From contig JAEEHF010000047.1 of assembly GCA_016280725.1 (NCBI GenBank), positions 1 to 64,000 of the forward strand: a DNA stretch of 64,000 nucleotides, written 5' to 3'. Position 1 is the first letter of the stretch, and every line of letters begins with the position of its first letter. Both the position numbers and the translations under genes were made by a program. This DNA comes from Bacillota bacterium (GTDB taxonomy: Bacteria; Bacillota; Clostridia; TANB77; UBA1234). This document shows, piece by piece, positions 8,752 to 17,768 of the stretch. The notes beneath the pieces are model-generated. The model was not told the DNA's origin. It made no database searches and saw only the letters and a program-made list of their open reading frames with translations.

Positions 8752-10393
8752 TTGCTACAAACCTATCAAGTGAGATTCTCTTTTTAGAAAGTACTTGTGC
8801 AAATTCGCTAAGTTGTTGGTCAGATTTTACTATAAAAGTTGAATTATGTGGTTGGCCAATTGGCTCTAAAACTCTATATTCTCCATTTTCACCTACTCTG
8901 AATACAAAATAATAAACTTTATCTCGTCCTTTTGCTTTCAATCCAACATTTGTGCCTATTATTCCTTCGTAGATGATATCATCATCTACAACGTCCGTTA
9001 TAAAGCTTCTTGCAACTGGGTCTGTAAGAGGATTATATTTATCTCCACTTCTTCTTTTAGGTATTCTATCAATCGGAGGTAAGTGACTGATTGAACCCGA
9101 AGGATTACCTCTTTGCATTCCAGGTGTCATATCAACTACAGTGTATTGTGCTTCTTCAATTGCTTTAGAAGAAGTTCTTTCTAACGTTTCTTTTGAAAGT
9201 CTATCAAGTCTTCTCTTTTCTCCTGGTGTTATAGTTCCAAATTCGCTATTTAGTGCAAGCCTTCTAAATTGGGTTCTAGCTTCATCTTTCATGTTTTCAA
9301 TCATCTGCTGCTGTTCAGGATGAAGATTTATATATGCAGTATATGCTTTTTCTCCTTCTCTTATAGCTTTTCTAAGTTCCGGATATTTATCAAGCATTTC
9401 CTTGTAATTGCTGTTGTTTTCCATAAAGCCATCCAACACTAATGGATCATGCAAAACAATTTCTTCCATCTTTGAATATGATACTTTTTTGTCCAATTGA
9501 TTATTCACATATTTTAATGAAGTCATAATATCTGAAAACTCATAATCAAAGTAATCTAAGAATCTGACATCACTCATAAGCATTGCACTTATCAGCTGAT
9601 GTGGATTATCAAAAGAAATTGATGCATCATATTTCTTTTTGCCATTATAGGTAGTGTTAATATAATTTAAGAAATTTAGTCGACTAAGTAAAACCCTAGG
9701 ATTTTGAAAAAGTGCAATCTTGTTTCCATTTTGCAAATTATTCTTTGCATCTCTCAAGAATGCATTCAAAATGCTCGCTTCGCCTTTTACAAGTGGATTA
9801 TCTTTTGGCGAAATCTCGTCAAACTGTCTAAGAATTTCAATTACTTGTTCTAGTCTACTTGAAAGTGCAGAATAAATTTGTGCTTCTGACATGGATCCAT
9901 GTGAAAAAGAATTTCTAAACTTTGATACAAGCATTTTTGAACTTATGCCTGCCGTCCCAAGTCCTAAGTTTTGCATAGTTGGCTCAAAGACATGATTTTG
10001 CAATGCTCTTTCTTCTGTAATTGTAATCCAATGATTTCCAATAGCGCTACCACACATTGTAGAGCTTTCTTTTCCAAGACTTGATAGATGATTATCTCTT
10101 GAATGTAATAGTCTCTCAGTTTGTACAGTTGGCAGGCTAAGCATGTCTTGCATCACAATTCCCATTAGTTCAGGGTATTCTTCAAGTTTCATTTCTCTTA
10201 AAATAGTCGAGTCAAATGGTGTTCCTGTTTTTTTTGCCTCTATATATCTTTCAAGCGCATCGTAACATGAGCGCTCTTTTTCAGCAGAATACTTCTCATC
10301 CGGTTCTTTATTTTCAAGCAAATGCTTAAGTTTTTCTCTAAGCACTGAAGTATCCAAAATATGACTAATATCTATCCTTTGAAACTTACTCAT
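8708..10393 (-). CDS. Hypothetical cytosolic protein (561 residues)
   Basis: No family was recognised. The protein is helix-rich through about residue 390, including the stretch EGEKAYTAYINLHPEQQQMI. A Gly/Pro-rich linker near 410-440 (PPIDRIPKRRSGDKYNP) leads to a C-terminal domain with beta character (VYYFVFRVGENGEYRVLEPI). There is no signal peptide or membrane segment. It begins a three-gene minus-strand group, with rpmE and its terminator upstream. The C-terminal sequence overlaps the start of the 126-residue gene. Function unknown. Confidence 0.6.
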   Translation of the reverse strand: MSKFQRIDISHILDTSVLREKLKHLLENKEPDEKYSAEKERSCYDALERYIEAKKTGTPFDSTILREMKLEEYPELMGIVMQDMLSLPTVQTERLLHSRDNHLSSLGKESSTMCGSAIGNHWITITEERALQNHVFEPTMQNLGLGTAGISSKMLVSKFRNSFSHGSMSEAQIYSALSSRLEQVIEILRQFDEISPKDNPLVKGEASILNAFLRDAKNNLQNGNKIALFQNPRVLLSRLNFLNYINTTYNGKKKYDASISFDNPHQLISAMLMSDVRFLDYFDYEFSDIMTSLKYVNNQLDKKVSYSKMEEIVLHDPLVLDGFMENNSNYKEMLDKYPELRKAIREGEKAYTAYINLHPEQQQMIENMKDEARTQFRRLALNSEFGTITPGEKRRLDRLSKETLERTSSKAIEEAQYTVVDMTPGMQRGNPSGSISHLPPIDRIPKRRSGDKYNPLTDPVARSFITDVVDDDIIYEGIIGTNVGLKAKGRDKVYYFVFRVGENGEYRVLEPIGQPHNSTFIVKSDQQLSEFAQVLSKKRISLDRFVANEEAIRVYHATKRN

Positions 10394-10470
10394 GTCCGCC
10401 CTTCTTTCAAAATTTGCATAACTATTCAGTATTTAGTTTATCATACCTTTTTAAAGCAATTTTAGAGCAA

Positions 10471-10509
10471 ACAAAAACGTTACAGAAAAATAATATTCCT
10501 GTAACGTTT
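10471..10509 (-). terminator. Terminator after rpmE
   Basis: An AAACGTTACAG/CTGTAACGTTT stem (10475-10485 and 10499-10509) is followed by T residues on the minus strand. Confidence 0.8.
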
Positions 10510-10513
10510 AGTA

Positions 10514-10717
10514 TTAATCTTTAATTCCATATTTAGCTTTGAATTTCTCAACTCTTGAACTTGCAACTTGGAATTTTTGGCTACCAGTGTAAAATGGATG
10601 GCATTTTGAACAAGTTTCAACTGTCATTGACTCTTTTGTAGAACCAACTTTCATAACATTACCACAACCACATTTAATAGTAGCTTCTGTATAATTTGGA
10701 TGTATTCCTTCTTTCAT
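10514..10717 (-). CDS. rpmE: 50S ribosomal protein L31
   Basis: This 67-residue protein of the large ribosomal subunit has the L31 signatures MKEGIHPNY near the start and [10 protein letters not shown]. Four cysteines (in IKCGCGN and CSKC) make it the zinc-binding C+ type, usually the form used under zinc sufficiency. The ATG at 10717 is chosen because GAGGTG lies a few bases upstream; a GTG three codons earlier overlaps that ribosome site. It is monocistronic between its own promoter and terminator. Confidence 0.95.
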   Translation of the reverse strand: MKEGIHPNYTEATIKCGCGNVMKVGSTKESMTVETCSKCHPFYTGSQKFQVASSRVEKFKAKYGIKD

Positions 10718-10764
10718 TACTTTCACCTCGCTTAAAATCTATGTATATAAAATAAGCCTTTACT

Positions 10765-10793
10765 ATATTAGCATAGGATTTCTTATATTGCAA
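10765..10793 (-). promoter_or_regulatory. Promoter for rpmE
   Basis: Minus strand: TTGCAA (10793-10788), a 17-base spacer, then TAATAT (10770-10765), about 50 bases before the start codon. Confidence 0.65.
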
Positions 10794-10825
10794 GCATTTT
10801 CTTTATAGACTTAAGGCCTACAGGC

Positions 10826-10857
10826 TAAAAAAAAAAAGTAGCCCCTTTCGGAGCCAC
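10826..10857 (-). terminator. Terminator after the 147-residue orphan gene
   Basis: A GTGGCTCC/GGGGCTAC stem with a GAAA loop is followed on the minus strand by more than ten T. It is one of the strongest terminators in the window. Confidence 0.88.
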
Positions 10858-10863
10858 CTTTTT

Positions 10864-11307
10864 TTAGTGAACAATTTCGAAATATTTTCTCGAATCGAGA
10901 ACCATGGTCTTGATTTCGAGGATCTCTCGCCGTTCATTCCTTAGTGCTTCCACCTCAGCCTCAGAGATTGGCTGAATGAAGTCAAAGGCCAACTGTCCGG
11001 CCATCTGGTTTTTTTCTCGAAGCAATTCTTCAATCTTCTTGAGCCGACGATTCAAGAAACCGAAAAAGTGTGATATTGGTTGTCTCGAATTGAAGTAATT
11101 GGAGAACTTTCGAAGGGTGGCATACGCAAAATCTACTCGCCGCCGAGCTTCTTTCTGATTCTCATAGGGAACCACCCAGCAGTACGGATCGTCACCAACA
11201 ATCGTCCCTTCCAGGTCTTGGTGGAGTTTAAGCGCCATTTGCTTGATTCTATCACGTGCTTTGGAACAAGGTACTGTGTAGTCGAATGCCTTTGCGTCGG
11301 GTGCCAT
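10864..11307 (-). CDS. Hypothetical protein of unusual base composition (147 residues)
   Basis: Unrecognised, basic, helix-rich cytosolic protein (KEARRRVDFAYATLRKFSNY, NRRLKKIEELLREKNQ). A 60-base line counted inside it is about 50% G+C, well above its neighbours. Codon choice resembles the GreA-like gene at 19326 and the radical SAM gene at 58651. It is a self-contained unit: promoter at 11352-11380, AGGAGGG before the ATG, then a strong terminator. It abuts a repeat cluster of the transposase family. Recent acquisition or distinct codon selection are both possible. Function unknown. Confidence 0.65.
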   Translation of the reverse strand: MAPDAKAFDYTVPCSKARDRIKQMALKLHQDLEGTIVGDDPYCWVVPYENQKEARRRVDFAYATLRKFSNYFNSRQPISHFFGFLNRRLKKIEELLREKNQMAGQLAFDFIQPISEAEVEALRNERREILEIKTMVLDSRKYFEIVH

Positions 11308-11351
11308 TAGGTATCCCTCCTATCAATGTTTTTATTGGTCTTCCGAATGAA

Positions 11352-11380
11352 ATTATACCACATTAGTTCACATAATTCAA
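11352..11380 (-). promoter_or_regulatory. Promoter for the 147-residue orphan gene
   Basis: Minus strand: TTGAAT (11380-11375), a 17-base spacer, then TATAAT (11357-11352) in the context TGTGGTATAAT. Confidence 0.75.
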
Positions 11381-11400
11381 GAACTTTTTCTCCATCCCTC

Positions 11401-11580
11401 TGACCAGGTTTTTGGGGACACGACGGTCATACCTGCTCACCAGGTTTTTGGGGACAGGTCATTGAAGCATTATTTACTGGCTTCAATGACCTGTCCCCAA
11501 AAGAGAAAAAATTCTCCTGAATGTCGTGTCCCCAAAAGAGAAAAAATTCTCCCGAATGTCGTGTCCCCAAAGGAGAAATT
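11401..11580. repeat. REP-like cluster A with a 49-base central hairpin
   Basis: Left arm: units ending in TTTTTGGGGACACGAC with a CCTGCTCACCAGG hairpin spacer. Right arm: units of the reverse orientation (GTCGTGTCCCC) with GAGAAAAAATTCTC hairpin spacers. The centre (11450-11498) is a perfect 19-bp hairpin opening with GGGGACAGGTC and closing with GACCTGTCCCC. It matches the design of the transposase-bearing element at 37824-38948 and is probably a non-autonomous form. Confidence 0.85.
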
Positions 11581-11582
11581 TC

Positions 11583-12140
11583 TTATTTAGCTTTGTGAAA
11601 AATAGATATAACCTTGCCTACAAAGCTTATTATTCGTGTACTATTTTTGATAGCAATCTGTTTAAATAGTCCTTTTGACCATACTGTAAGAGCTGTAACC
11701 GTTGCAGTTACTAATAATGTTGTTAATGTGATATCCTTTTGCCCTAGCATTTTTGCCACGTTTCCAGCAATTAAAGCCGATATAGCTCCTGATAATACTC
11801 CGCAGATATCTCCTATTACATCAGCACACACATTTGCCACCCTATCAGCATTTTTTATTAATAATAAGGCCTCTTTTGCCCCTTTTTTCTTGTCTGAAGC
11901 CATAGCATGGAAAGGGACATCAGATGCTGCTGTAACGGCAGTTCCAATAAGGTCAAAACAAATTCCTACCGCAACTACAACTACTAAAAGAATAGCCGAA
12001 ATAATAATATTATTCACATTTTCAACTAATTCTGTCGAAAGCATATTAAAAACCGCTGAAAGTGCAAAAGTACTTATAAATATAATGGCAAGCCATTTTC
12101 TTTGGTTTATATGATCTTTCTTATTAGATTTTTTACTCAT
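11583..12140 (-). CDS. oapA: OLE-associated membrane protein OapA
   Basis: This 185-residue membrane protein has hydrophobic segments at about residues 16-35, 48-75 and in the C-terminal half. It shares a DUF21/CorB-like stretch with magnesium-transport-type proteins (FDLIGTAVTAASDVPFHAMA, NADRVANVCADVIGDICG). OapA is the membrane partner of OLE RNA in Gram-positive anaerobes and extremophiles, and is linked to magnesium, cold and alcohol tolerance. The call rests mainly on the RNA-like segment directly upstream. The start at 12140 is chosen because GGAGG precedes it; the longer frame begins inside the RNA. An alternative is a stand-alone CorB-like protein. Confidence 0.75.
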   Translation of the reverse strand: MSKKSNKKDHINQRKWLAIIFISTFALSAVFNMLSTELVENVNNIIISAILLVVVVAVGICFDLIGTAVTAASDVPFHAMASDKKKGAKEALLLIKNADRVANVCADVIGDICGVLSGAISALIAGNVAKMLGQKDITLTTLLVTATVTALTVWSKGLFKQIAIKNSTRIISFVGKVISIFHKAK

Positions 12141-12147
12141 AATCCTC

Positions 12148-12176
12148 CAAAAAGGCGGAAAACCAAGTTTTCCGTC
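12148..12176 (-). terminator. Terminator or attenuator between OLE RNA and oapA
   Basis: The hairpin GACGGAAAAC...GTTTTCCGCC is followed by TTTTT on the minus strand. The oapA ribosome site GGAGG comes immediately after the T-tract. Partial termination would give abundant RNA and less oapA message. Confidence 0.7.
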
Positions 12177-12227
12177 TTCATAACTTGTTAAATATTTAAG
12201 AATAGTGATAGTATGCTTAGTCAATTT

Positions 12228-12767
12228 TATGGCTTAGGTTTAGATGGATTTCCCTGCTTTCTGCTAAGATATCGCCATCTCAGCGGTTCCCCTTTAAAGA
12301 AAGCACTACATCGTTACCGAGTGTAGGTCTAAATTACCACTTAGTCCATACCTCAATCCCAAGCATACCTTGTTTTGCAAATGCTCTAGGAGATTTCCTC
12401 AAGCTATCAATAGAAATGTTTATCCTCTTTTGCAAGATTGGTTTCAAGAAATAATCCACCAACCCCACTCAAGGAAGGCTACACTGTGTACTAAAATTCT
12501 ACCTAAATATGAATTAAAGCCTTGCAGGTTTTCAAAACGGATTCAAGCTATTTTGAAAGGTTTACACGTTAAACCCGTTCGTCTCCGCGAGAAAAGGGTC
12601 CACGCCCACATGCCATTGCGGATCGCCCTTAACTCTTTACTCCTAGATAGCACCCACGACTGGGCGTCGCAAGCATCTACCTAAAAACTTCATCGATTAT
12701 GCCCTGTAAGTGGATTTTTAGCCCCACCTTCGCATTTCATTGCAGCAACTAGAATAGCATATCACTA
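12228..12767 (-). ncRNA. OLE (ornate, large) RNA, probable
   Basis: About 540 bases without a credible gene, higher in G+C than the surroundings, lie between a consensus promoter and the oapA-like gene. The minus strand is rich in short complementary segments and GA-containing loops. Examples are GGGCGATCCGCAATGGCATG, GTGGGCGTGGACCC, and the CTAAGATATCGCCATCTCAG region paired around GCGATATC. OLE RNAs are about 600 bases, lie directly upstream of oapA, and form a membrane ribonucleoprotein with OapA. Identification is by size, structure-like sequence and the oapA neighbour; a covariance-model search was not possible. Ends are estimated from the promoter and the terminator before oapA. Confidence 0.75.
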
Positions 12768-12773
12768 GGTGAC

Positions 12774-12802
12774 ATTATACCATATTTTTACCTAAAAATC
12801 AA
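12774..12802 (-). promoter_or_regulatory. Promoter for the OLE RNA
   Basis: Minus strand: TTGATT (12802-12797), a 17-base spacer, then TATAAT (12779-12774), giving a start near 12767. The -35 box overlaps the end of the esaB terminator by two bases. Confidence 0.75.
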
Positions 12803-12831
12803 ATGGTGACCCTTTTAAAAGGCCACCATTT
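12801..12831 (-). terminator. Terminator of the type VII secretion operon
   Basis: The stem AAATGGTG/CACCATTT encloses a CCTTTTAAAAGG palindrome and is followed on the minus strand by GATTTTT. It separates esaB from the OLE transcript. Confidence 0.7.
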
Positions 12832-12839
12832 AGTTTATT

Positions 12840-13091
12840 TCATATCATTATCAGTTCTGTTCCATTTTTAATCGACGTATTTGCGACTATTTTAGATACA
12901 TCAAAAGCTTTACTTGAAATCTTATCGTACAGCATTGGCATATTTTTAGGCTTATATGAATTATCATTTAGCTCAGAAACTGCTTTTACGAGAAGAACTA
13001 TAAGATTATAAATTCTTTTCTGAGGCGGAACCCAAACTTCATATGATTTTTCAAGACTAGGTATGTACACTTTTATTAAGATTTGGTTCAT
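12840..13091 (-). CDS. esaB: Type VII secretion ubiquitin-like protein EsaB/YukD
   Basis: This 83-residue protein has the YukD-like ubiquitin fold pattern: an N-terminal beta strand (QILIKVYIPSLEKSYEVWVP), a central helix (YNLIVLLVKAVSEL) and a C-terminal strand (IKNGTELIMI). In type VIIb systems EsaB is a small cytosolic accessory or regulatory factor. Its start overlaps the end of essC by four bases, a typical translational coupling. It is the last gene of the locus. Confidence 0.85.
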   Translation of the reverse strand: MNQILIKVYIPSLEKSYEVWVPPQKRIYNLIVLLVKAVSELNDNSYKPKNMPMLYDKISSKAFDVSKIVANTSIKNGTELIMI

Positions 13092-16000
13092 AATTCTTCC
13101 TCCTCTTCTTTAATACCAAGTACTTTTATAAGTGTAGCAACACCATTTTGTACACCATATCCAAAGCTCTTACCATAGTTTACTCTAAAATCTGCAAAAG
13201 AAGACTCTGTGCTAATTAAGTATTGCTCACCCATTCCATTTCCTATCCATATTCCATTATCCTTTGACACAAACTTTTTATACCAAGGATCATATTCATG
13301 ACCTTTTAGTTTTACAGCACTATCCGCTATAACAAAGTATGTATTTCCAGCATCTTCAGCTTTTGCAAGAGTTTGCTCCAAACCAGAATCCACATTTCCT
13401 AAGAATTTATCAATTCCAACAATAATACATAATCTCTTTGTATTTAATCTTTGTTCTTTACCCAATCCTTCTACAAAAGACATATATTCTTCTTTTAAGT
13501 TATTTTTATTCTTAGAAGATATTGCTCCCTCCATGTCAAACACAGATATTTCAATATCTGGAACATCCTTTACTATATCCAAGAATTCTTTAGTAAAGTT
13601 CTTTACGCTTTCAGCACTTTTTGAAGTAATAATATTTAATACATTTCTAGTGAAATTATATGAGTAAACATTTAATGTTTTCTTTGCAATTCCGATAGGA
13701 ACTTTAGAAATACCATTCAAATCATATGAAATATCAAAACCTGTCACAACATCAGGCAAACTAGGGATATGCTTTGCATATTCATCACAAGTTTGCTTTA
13801 GTTTATCTATTTTTAACTTTATGGCTTCATTAAATAACTCCGTTTTGCATATCTTCGCTGTTTGCATCTCATACACATCATCATATTTAATTAGTCCCCT
13901 ACCAAATAGTTTTGATGGTCGTTTTTTGCCTATACCTTCCCAAATTGTATAATAGTCTTCGTCCCTATTAAGCTGAAGAGTAATTTTTCTGTTAAAGTTT
14001 TGAGACAGCCTATATCTCATATCCGATGGATTACTTGCCGTAATAACAAACTTTATCCCAACTTTTAGGCCTTCACGTGTAAACGTTTGAAGCGTCTCAT
14101 CATATTTGTTTTCAAAATTCTCTTGGAATAATTCGAAATTATTTATAATTATAACAATTAGTGGCATAGATTGATTTCCAGAGCCAACATACATCTGATA
14201 ATCTCCACCGAAATCAGATAATATACTAATTCTTTCTCTAATTTCTTTTGAAATAATTTCAAAGAATCGGCCTATCTTTTCATCATCATTAGCAAATACA
14301 ACATCTCCTACCTGCGGTGCATTTCTGAATACTTTAAGTGATTCACTTCCAAAGTCCATAATATAAACATTTACTTCAGATGCATTGTGAGTACTAATAA
14401 TATCATAAACAAGTGTTGATATAAGTGTTTCTTTACCACTATATGCATTTCCAAAAACAACAACATTTCCGCCTCTAGAAAGATCAATTTCAACTGGGCC
14501 CTGTCTTTGATTATCAGGGTCATCAAACTCACCAATTATAGGCCTAATACTAAACTTTTCATCTTTAATATTGTATTTTTCTCTTATATCATCTAAATAA
14601 ATATCTTCCGGAATACTATCAACCCAAAGATTATCTAATTTAATTTTTTCCTGCTTAGCAATTCTATCCATGTATTTAACAATATTTGTAAGTTGATCTC
14701 CGTTATTATCTTTTCCATCACTTTGTGATGTGCCAATTTGTTTAACTACTTTTCCGATATTAGAGATGAATTTAATTGAAGTATCAAGCTTTTTCTTAGT
14801 GACGTCAGATGGATAATACAATGCTCCCGACCATGCCGCAATTCCCAAAGTGAAAAATTCGTTGTTACCAACTTGCATATAAAACTGACCTACTTCTTTT
14901 AAATCAGCAGCATCTGGTCTTTTTATAACGTCCATACTATCAGATTTATCTTGAACTTTTAGGCAAATTGCAAACCTACTGTTACTTCTGATTTGATCGT
15001 TTACAATACCCGCCGGTTTTTGAGTAGCCAAAATTAAGTGAACGCCTAAACTACGTCCTATTCTAGCAACAGATATTAATTCATCCATGAAATCTGGTTG
15101 TTGCTGTTTTAACTCTGCAAACTCATCACAGATAATAAGTAAATGTGGAATTGGTTTATCGATTATTCCATCATGATATAATCTTTGATATTTATAGATA
15201 TCTATTGTTCCACCATCTGTTTTATTTCTTGCATCATTAAACATTATTTGTCTTCTTCTAAGTTCCGACTTAATCGATGCAAGTGATCTTCTAAGTCCAA
15301 CGGTATCAATGTTGGTTATCGTTCCAATTAAATGTGGTAATTTAACATCACCTTTTTGGAATGCTCCAGCAAGTCCTCCGCCTTTATAATCAATTAGTAT
15401 TATTGCTACATCATTAGGATGAAAATTAAGTGTAAGGGACAAAATATAAGTGATTATAAATTCGCTCTTACCTGAACCTGTACTACCAGCAATAAGTCCA
15501 TGAGGTCCATGTGCTTTTTCATGAATATCTAACACAATAGGCATTCCCGCACTATCTATACCAACAGGAACTGCAAGTGACTTGGTAGGGTCATTAGTTC
15601 TCCATCTTTGTAGTACATTTAGCTGTTCAATACGTCCAACATCATATAACTCCAAAAATGTTATCGTATTTTTTAACACTGCCTTGTCAGCCATTGAATG
15701 CTTGATTGGAATTGATGATATCTCCTTGCAAGCACTATCAAAATAGCTCATATTTGATTTAATAATCTTAAAATCAACTTTACTCTCATTTGCCATATCA
15801 CTTTCAAACATAAAGCCTTCGTCTTCTTCAACGCAGATAAAAGTTTTACACTCGTCTGGCAAATCAACAAGATTATTAGATATGCACAAAAGGCTATATC
15901 CAAGATTATTTTTGCACTTTATCATTCTCGAAACAAAACTTAGATGCCTTATCATTTTATAATCGTCTGTAATAACCAAATAATATGGTCTATAGTTTTT

Positions 16001-17665
16001 GTATGACTCCTCTGTATTTTCTCTTGAGCTTTCGATTCTACGTTTTAGTTCTTCATCTAAATATTGAGACAACTCTTTCATGTCATCATAGTCATCAGCA
16101 AAAAATCTAATCTGTTTCGTATTATCCCAAAGATGTGGTAAAACCTTCATACTTTCCCACATTTCCGATGTTTCTTTACCAACAAGTAATACAAGTTTAA
16201 CATCATCATAACTATGGAAAGTAATTAGTTGCATAATTATATTTTGAACGTAATCCCTAAGAATATTTCCCTTGTTCTTTACAATAAGTGCTGTCAAATT
16301 CTTTTCACAAAGTGACACTGTTATAGGAGCATCCTGAATATCTCCCTCATTCTTGCCGACTTCGTTCAAAATATCCATCAATTCATCATCTTCCATAGAG
16401 AATTCTTTTTCAGGATATTCTATAGATAGGTCTATTGGAACCGTACCACTTCCAAGTCTAACCATTAAAAAGTCTTTATCTTCACTCTTTCTTTCCCACA
16501 ATCTTGCATCCTTTGTTTTTATAATCTTGTGACACTGATCTGCAAGTAGATAATTGTTTATTAAATAATCTCTTTGCTTATGCCTTATTTCGTTTATCTC
16601 TTCTATTTTTTCTGAAATGTATGCTCTATACCTTGTCTGACGTTTCTTTTCATAGTCTTTCTTTTTCTTTTTTTCATATGCTTTGTTCGCTATTGGAATT
16701 ATTAGCATAGATACAAATAATGCAAGTGAAATGGCAAGCTGAGGAAGCGCTTTTTCAAAAGTCGTCTCTCCAGCTGATATTGATCTCAAAGTCGAAATTA
16801 ATGTTATTATTGTAACCATTCCCATAGATAGCGAAGTACCAATAACTAACATTAGTGGCATTCCCTCTTTGTTTTGCAATTGAGGAGGTGCCTCAATCTT
16901 AACTTTCTCATGTCCTATACTGTTAATAATTCTTGGACTTCTTGAGAAATAATCATTTTCGTTATATATCTCTATATCATTATCATCGTCTTTAAATTCT
17001 TTATTCGGAATATTGACATTGCTTAATTTCAAAGAATTTGATATTTTTACTTGCCCCAAAGGATTATTTACAAATAGATACTGCCCTATAAGAACAATCC
17101 TAAGCCCCATAATAAAAATGATATCGCCATTATTCAATCGACATTTTTGCGAATTAATTCTTTGACCATTTAAATATGCTCCATACTGCTTATCGTAACA
17201 TTCAAAATATGCTGTTGTGCCTTCGAAGAATATCTTTGCATGTTTTCCCAAAACAAATATACTATTAAAAACAATGTCCGAATTTTCGCTACCAATAGTA
17301 ACTCCATTTAATATGTTTGATATTTCATATCGTTTCAGATCTTCATTTGTAGGCGCACAATATAAAAGGTATGTGTCAGAAATACCTTTAAGTGCTATAT
17401 AAAAAATATCATAGTCTATAAGTGGAATCTCATAAGTGCCATCGTCATCAATAAAACGACCTTTTTTAGCGTTAATAATTTCTTGTGCATTTACAACTTG
17501 AGCTTCACTATTACTTCTAAAGCTCCACTTACCACTGTTACCAACGATATTAATTAGTCGCTTTCCTGATTCGTCGGTAATCCAATAATCGCCTTCAGCT
17601 ACATCTGGTAAAATTGCTTTATATATTAAGTTTCCACCAATTAGTGTTGCAATCAAGCGATTCAT
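13088..17665 (-). CDS. essC: Type VII secretion ATPase EssC
   Basis: This 1525-residue membrane-anchored FtsK/SpoIIIE-family motor energises export of WXG100 proteins. A forkhead-associated-like region lies near residues 120-190. Two transmembrane helices are at about 268-294 and 303-326 and are followed by a Lys-rich stretch. The first ATPase domain has Walker A GSTGSGKSEF near residue 727 and Walker B LLIICDEFAE near 842. The second has GNAYSGKE near 1073 and IVIIINNFE. A third, degenerate domain follows. Its substrate-like gene lies just upstream and esaB overlaps its end. EsaA, EssA and EssB are not present nearby. Confidence 0.93.
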   Translation of the reverse strand: MNRLIATLIGGNLIYKAILPDVAEGDYWITDESGKRLINIVGNSGKWSFRSNSEAQVVNAQEIINAKKGRFIDDDGTYEIPLIDYDIFYIALKGISDTYLLYCAPTNEDLKRYEISNILNGVTIGSENSDIVFNSIFVLGKHAKIFFEGTTAYFECYDKQYGAYLNGQRINSQKCRLNNGDIIFIMGLRIVLIGQYLFVNNPLGQVKISNSLKLSNVNIPNKEFKDDDNDIEIYNENDYFSRSPRIINSIGHEKVKIEAPPQLQNKEGMPLMLVIGTSLSMGMVTIITLISTLRSISAGETTFEKALPQLAISLALFVSMLIIPIANKAYEKKKKKDYEKKRQTRYRAYISEKIEEINEIRHKQRDYLINNYLLADQCHKIIKTKDARLWERKSEDKDFLMVRLGSGTVPIDLSIEYPEKEFSMEDDELMDILNEVGKNEGDIQDAPITVSLCEKNLTALIVKNKGNILRDYVQNIIMQLITFHSYDDVKLVLLVGKETSEMWESMKVLPHLWDNTKQIRFFADDYDDMKELSQYLDEELKRRIESSRENTEESYKNYRPYYLVITDDYKMIRHLSFVSRMIKCKNNLGYSLLCISNNLVDLPDECKTFICVEEDEGFMFESDMANESKVDFKIIKSNMSYFDSACKEISSIPIKHSMADKAVLKNTITFLELYDVGRIEQLNVLQRWRTNDPTKSLAVPVGIDSAGMPIVLDIHEKAHGPHGLIAGSTGSGKSEFIITYILSLTLNFHPNDVAIILIDYKGGGLAGAFQKGDVKLPHLIGTITNIDTVGLRRSLASIKSELRRRQIMFNDARNKTDGGTIDIYKYQRLYHDGIIDKPIPHLLIICDEFAELKQQQPDFMDELISVARIGRSLGVHLILATQKPAGIVNDQIRSNSRFAICLKVQDKSDSMDVIKRPDAADLKEVGQFYMQVGNNEFFTLGIAAWSGALYYPSDVTKKKLDTSIKFISNIGKVVKQIGTSQSDGKDNNGDQLTNIVKYMDRIAKQEKIKLDNLWVDSIPEDIYLDDIREKYNIKDEKFSIRPIIGEFDDPDNQRQGPVEIDLSRGGNVVVFGNAYSGKETLISTLVYDIISTHNASEVNVYIMDFGSESLKVFRNAPQVGDVVFANDDEKIGRFFEIISKEIRERISILSDFGGDYQMYVGSGNQSMPLIVIIINNFELFQENFENKYDETLQTFTREGLKVGIKFVITASNPSDMRYRLSQNFNRKITLQLNRDEDYYTIWEGIGKKRPSKLFGRGLIKYDDVYEMQTAKICKTELFNEAIKLKIDKLKQTCDEYAKHIPSLPDVVTGFDISYDLNGISKVPIGIAKKTLNVYSYNFTRNVLNIITSKSAESVKNFTKEFLDIVKDVPDIEISVFDMEGAISSKNKNNLKEEYMSFVEGLGKEQRLNTKRLCIIVGIDKFLGNVDSGLEQTLAKAEDAGNTYFVIADSAVKLKGHEYDPWYKKFVSKDNGIWIGNGMGEQYLISTESSFADFRVNYGKSFGYGVQNGVATLIKVLGIKEEEEEL

Positions 17666-17704
17666 CCCCTTTTGCTAATGCTTAATCTTTCGTAAATAAA
17701 TTTT

Positions 17705-17741
17705 AAGGAAATGAAACTAGCTTTGCTACTCCCATTTCCTT
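17705..17741 (-). promoter_or_regulatory. Intergenic hairpin between the WXG gene and essC
   Basis: AAGGAAATG/CATTTCCTT with an inner AGTAGC-AAA-GCTAGT helix forms a stable hairpin that is not followed by a T-tract. It may protect the 3' end of the WXG message or act as a processing site, so that the substrate is made in excess over EssC. Confidence 0.55.
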
Positions 17742-17768
17742 AATCGATAAACAATATACTAGTTATGG

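Noticed and set aside
10514-10726. GTG start for L31 three codons upstream
   Set aside because: It overlaps the ribosome site, and the family begins MKEGIHPNY at the ATG at 10717.
12370-12684. 104-residue plus-strand frame inside the OLE region
   Set aside because: No ribosome site, no domain, and it lies within a structured RNA transcribed from the other strand.
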